A stretch of DNA of 64,000 nt from an uncultured SAR86 cluster bacterium (GTDB lineage Bacteria > Pseudomonadota > Gammaproteobacteria > Magnimaribacterales > AG-339-G14). A model generated the notes under the pieces. That model was not told the origin of the DNA. It searched no databases and saw only the letters and a list, made by a program, of their open reading frames with translations. The position numbers and the translations under genes were made by a program. The stretch spans positions 62,001 to 126,000 of the forward strand of contig CABZJI010000002.1 in NCBI GenBank assembly GCA_902526045.1. The letters are read 5' to 3'. Positions 63,707-64,000 of this stretch are shown here, one piece after another; within the stretch, counting starts at the first letter, position 1; the number at the start of each line of letters is the position of its first letter.

Positions 63707-64000
63707 ATGAAAGCTCACCATATTTTGTGTTTATTTTGCTATTCATTGAGCCTTGCTGCAGCAGCAGTTTGTTTAAGTGCAACAGATTCTTTCGGATTTC
63801 ATCTATGGATAGATGTCCTAATTGCACATGTTATAAGCACTTTAGTAATCTATCTTTTTAGTACCTTCTATTCAAATTCCAGTTTATATGATCCTTATTG
63901 GTCCTTAGCACCAGTTCCTATTTATTTTTTCATCGCCTTATCTAATGTAAATGAAATTAATATGGAGCGTATTTTTCTTGTAGGTATTCCAGTTTGTTAT
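63707..64000 (+). CDS. DUF1295 (steroid 5-alpha-reductase-like) membrane protein, start only
   Basis: The first 98 residues of a gene cut by the window end. Hydrophobic spans are at about 5-27 (ILCLFCYSLSLAAAAVCL), 34-55 and 70-85. The SLYDPYWSLAPVPIYFF segment matches the DUF1295/steroid-dehydrogenase-like membrane family, known for a C-terminal domain related to 5-alpha-reductase and isoprenylcysteine methyltransferase. It is 12 bases after the P450 gene and probably cotranscribed. Function cannot be judged from this part. Confidence 0.7.
   Translation, partial: MKAHHILCLFCYSLSLAAAAVCLSATDSFGFHLWIDVLIAHVISTLVIYLFSTFYSNSSLYDPYWSLAPVPIYFFIALSNVNEINMERIFLVGIPVCY

Overview
The window looks like a piece of chromosome from a streamlined, AT-rich marine gammaproteobacterium; a SAR86-type lineage is my best guess. 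This rests on the conserved gammaproteobacterial gene order (folD, tRNA cluster, tig-clpP-clpX-lon-hupB-ppiD-fabI, then mltD-gloB-rnhA-dnaQ), very short intergenic spaces, many overlapping gene ends, two large TonB-dependent receptors and a heavy load of lipid and acyl-CoA enzymes. I could not run a phylogeny. I see no phage, insertion sequence, integrase, CRISPR array or rRNA operon, and no stretch of 300 bases without a gene.

Layout. 1-6.8 kb: end of a glutathione S-transferase gene, folE, maf, an SDR, a FabY-type ketoacyl synthase, an acyl-CoA ligase and folD. 6.9-7.6 kb: tRNA-Pro, a hotdog thioesterase, tRNA-Arg and tRNA-His. 7.7-16.3 kb: the protein quality control block (trigger factor, ClpXP, Lon, HU, PpiD) and FabI. 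16.4-25.9 kb: two TonB-dependent receptors, each followed by an intrinsic terminator, then oppA-oppB-oppC without an ATPase gene; together they could move peptides from the outer membrane to the cytoplasm. 25.9-30.6 kb: mltD and gloB opposite rnhA, dnaQ and gltX.

30.6-31.8 kb holds an unrecognised pair of secreted proteins built from three copies of one domain, each copy with a cysteine pair. 31.9-40.3 kb is catabolic: a compact alkylsulfatase-like hydrolase, an acyl-CoA dehydrogenase, an S9 peptidase, a zinc-free MDR reductase, a TauD-type dioxygenase and a Baeyer-Villiger-type monooxygenase. 40.4-43.8 kb: tRNA-Ala, small membrane proteins, a 36-residue putative lipoprotein coupled to a CFA-like methyltransferase, an HD-domain protein and an MFE-2-like SDR. 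43.8-49.8 kb: two paralogous GPH-type symporters around a rhomboid protease and a DUF3604 protein. 49.8-55.3 kb: bolA, trhO, an RND-like exporter, an AMACR-type racemase and tatD. 55.4-61.0 kb: a thioesterase and then a tightly coupled run of MoxR ATPase, VWA protein, YadG/YadH-like ABC exporter and a secreted beta-propeller-like protein. 61.0-64.0 kb: tRNA-Ser, an acyltransferase, csrA (absent from ORF calls above 60 codons), tRNA-Arg, a cytochrome P450 and the start of a DUF1295 membrane protein.

The strongest candidates for undescribed biology are the cysteine-pair secreted domain family, the MoxR-VWA-ABC-propeller unit, and the symporter-rhomboid-DUF3604-symporter unit. Genome-scale habits worth noting are that eight of nine convergent protein gene pairs overlap at their 3' ends, and that three protein genes begin 8 to 22 bases after a tRNA.
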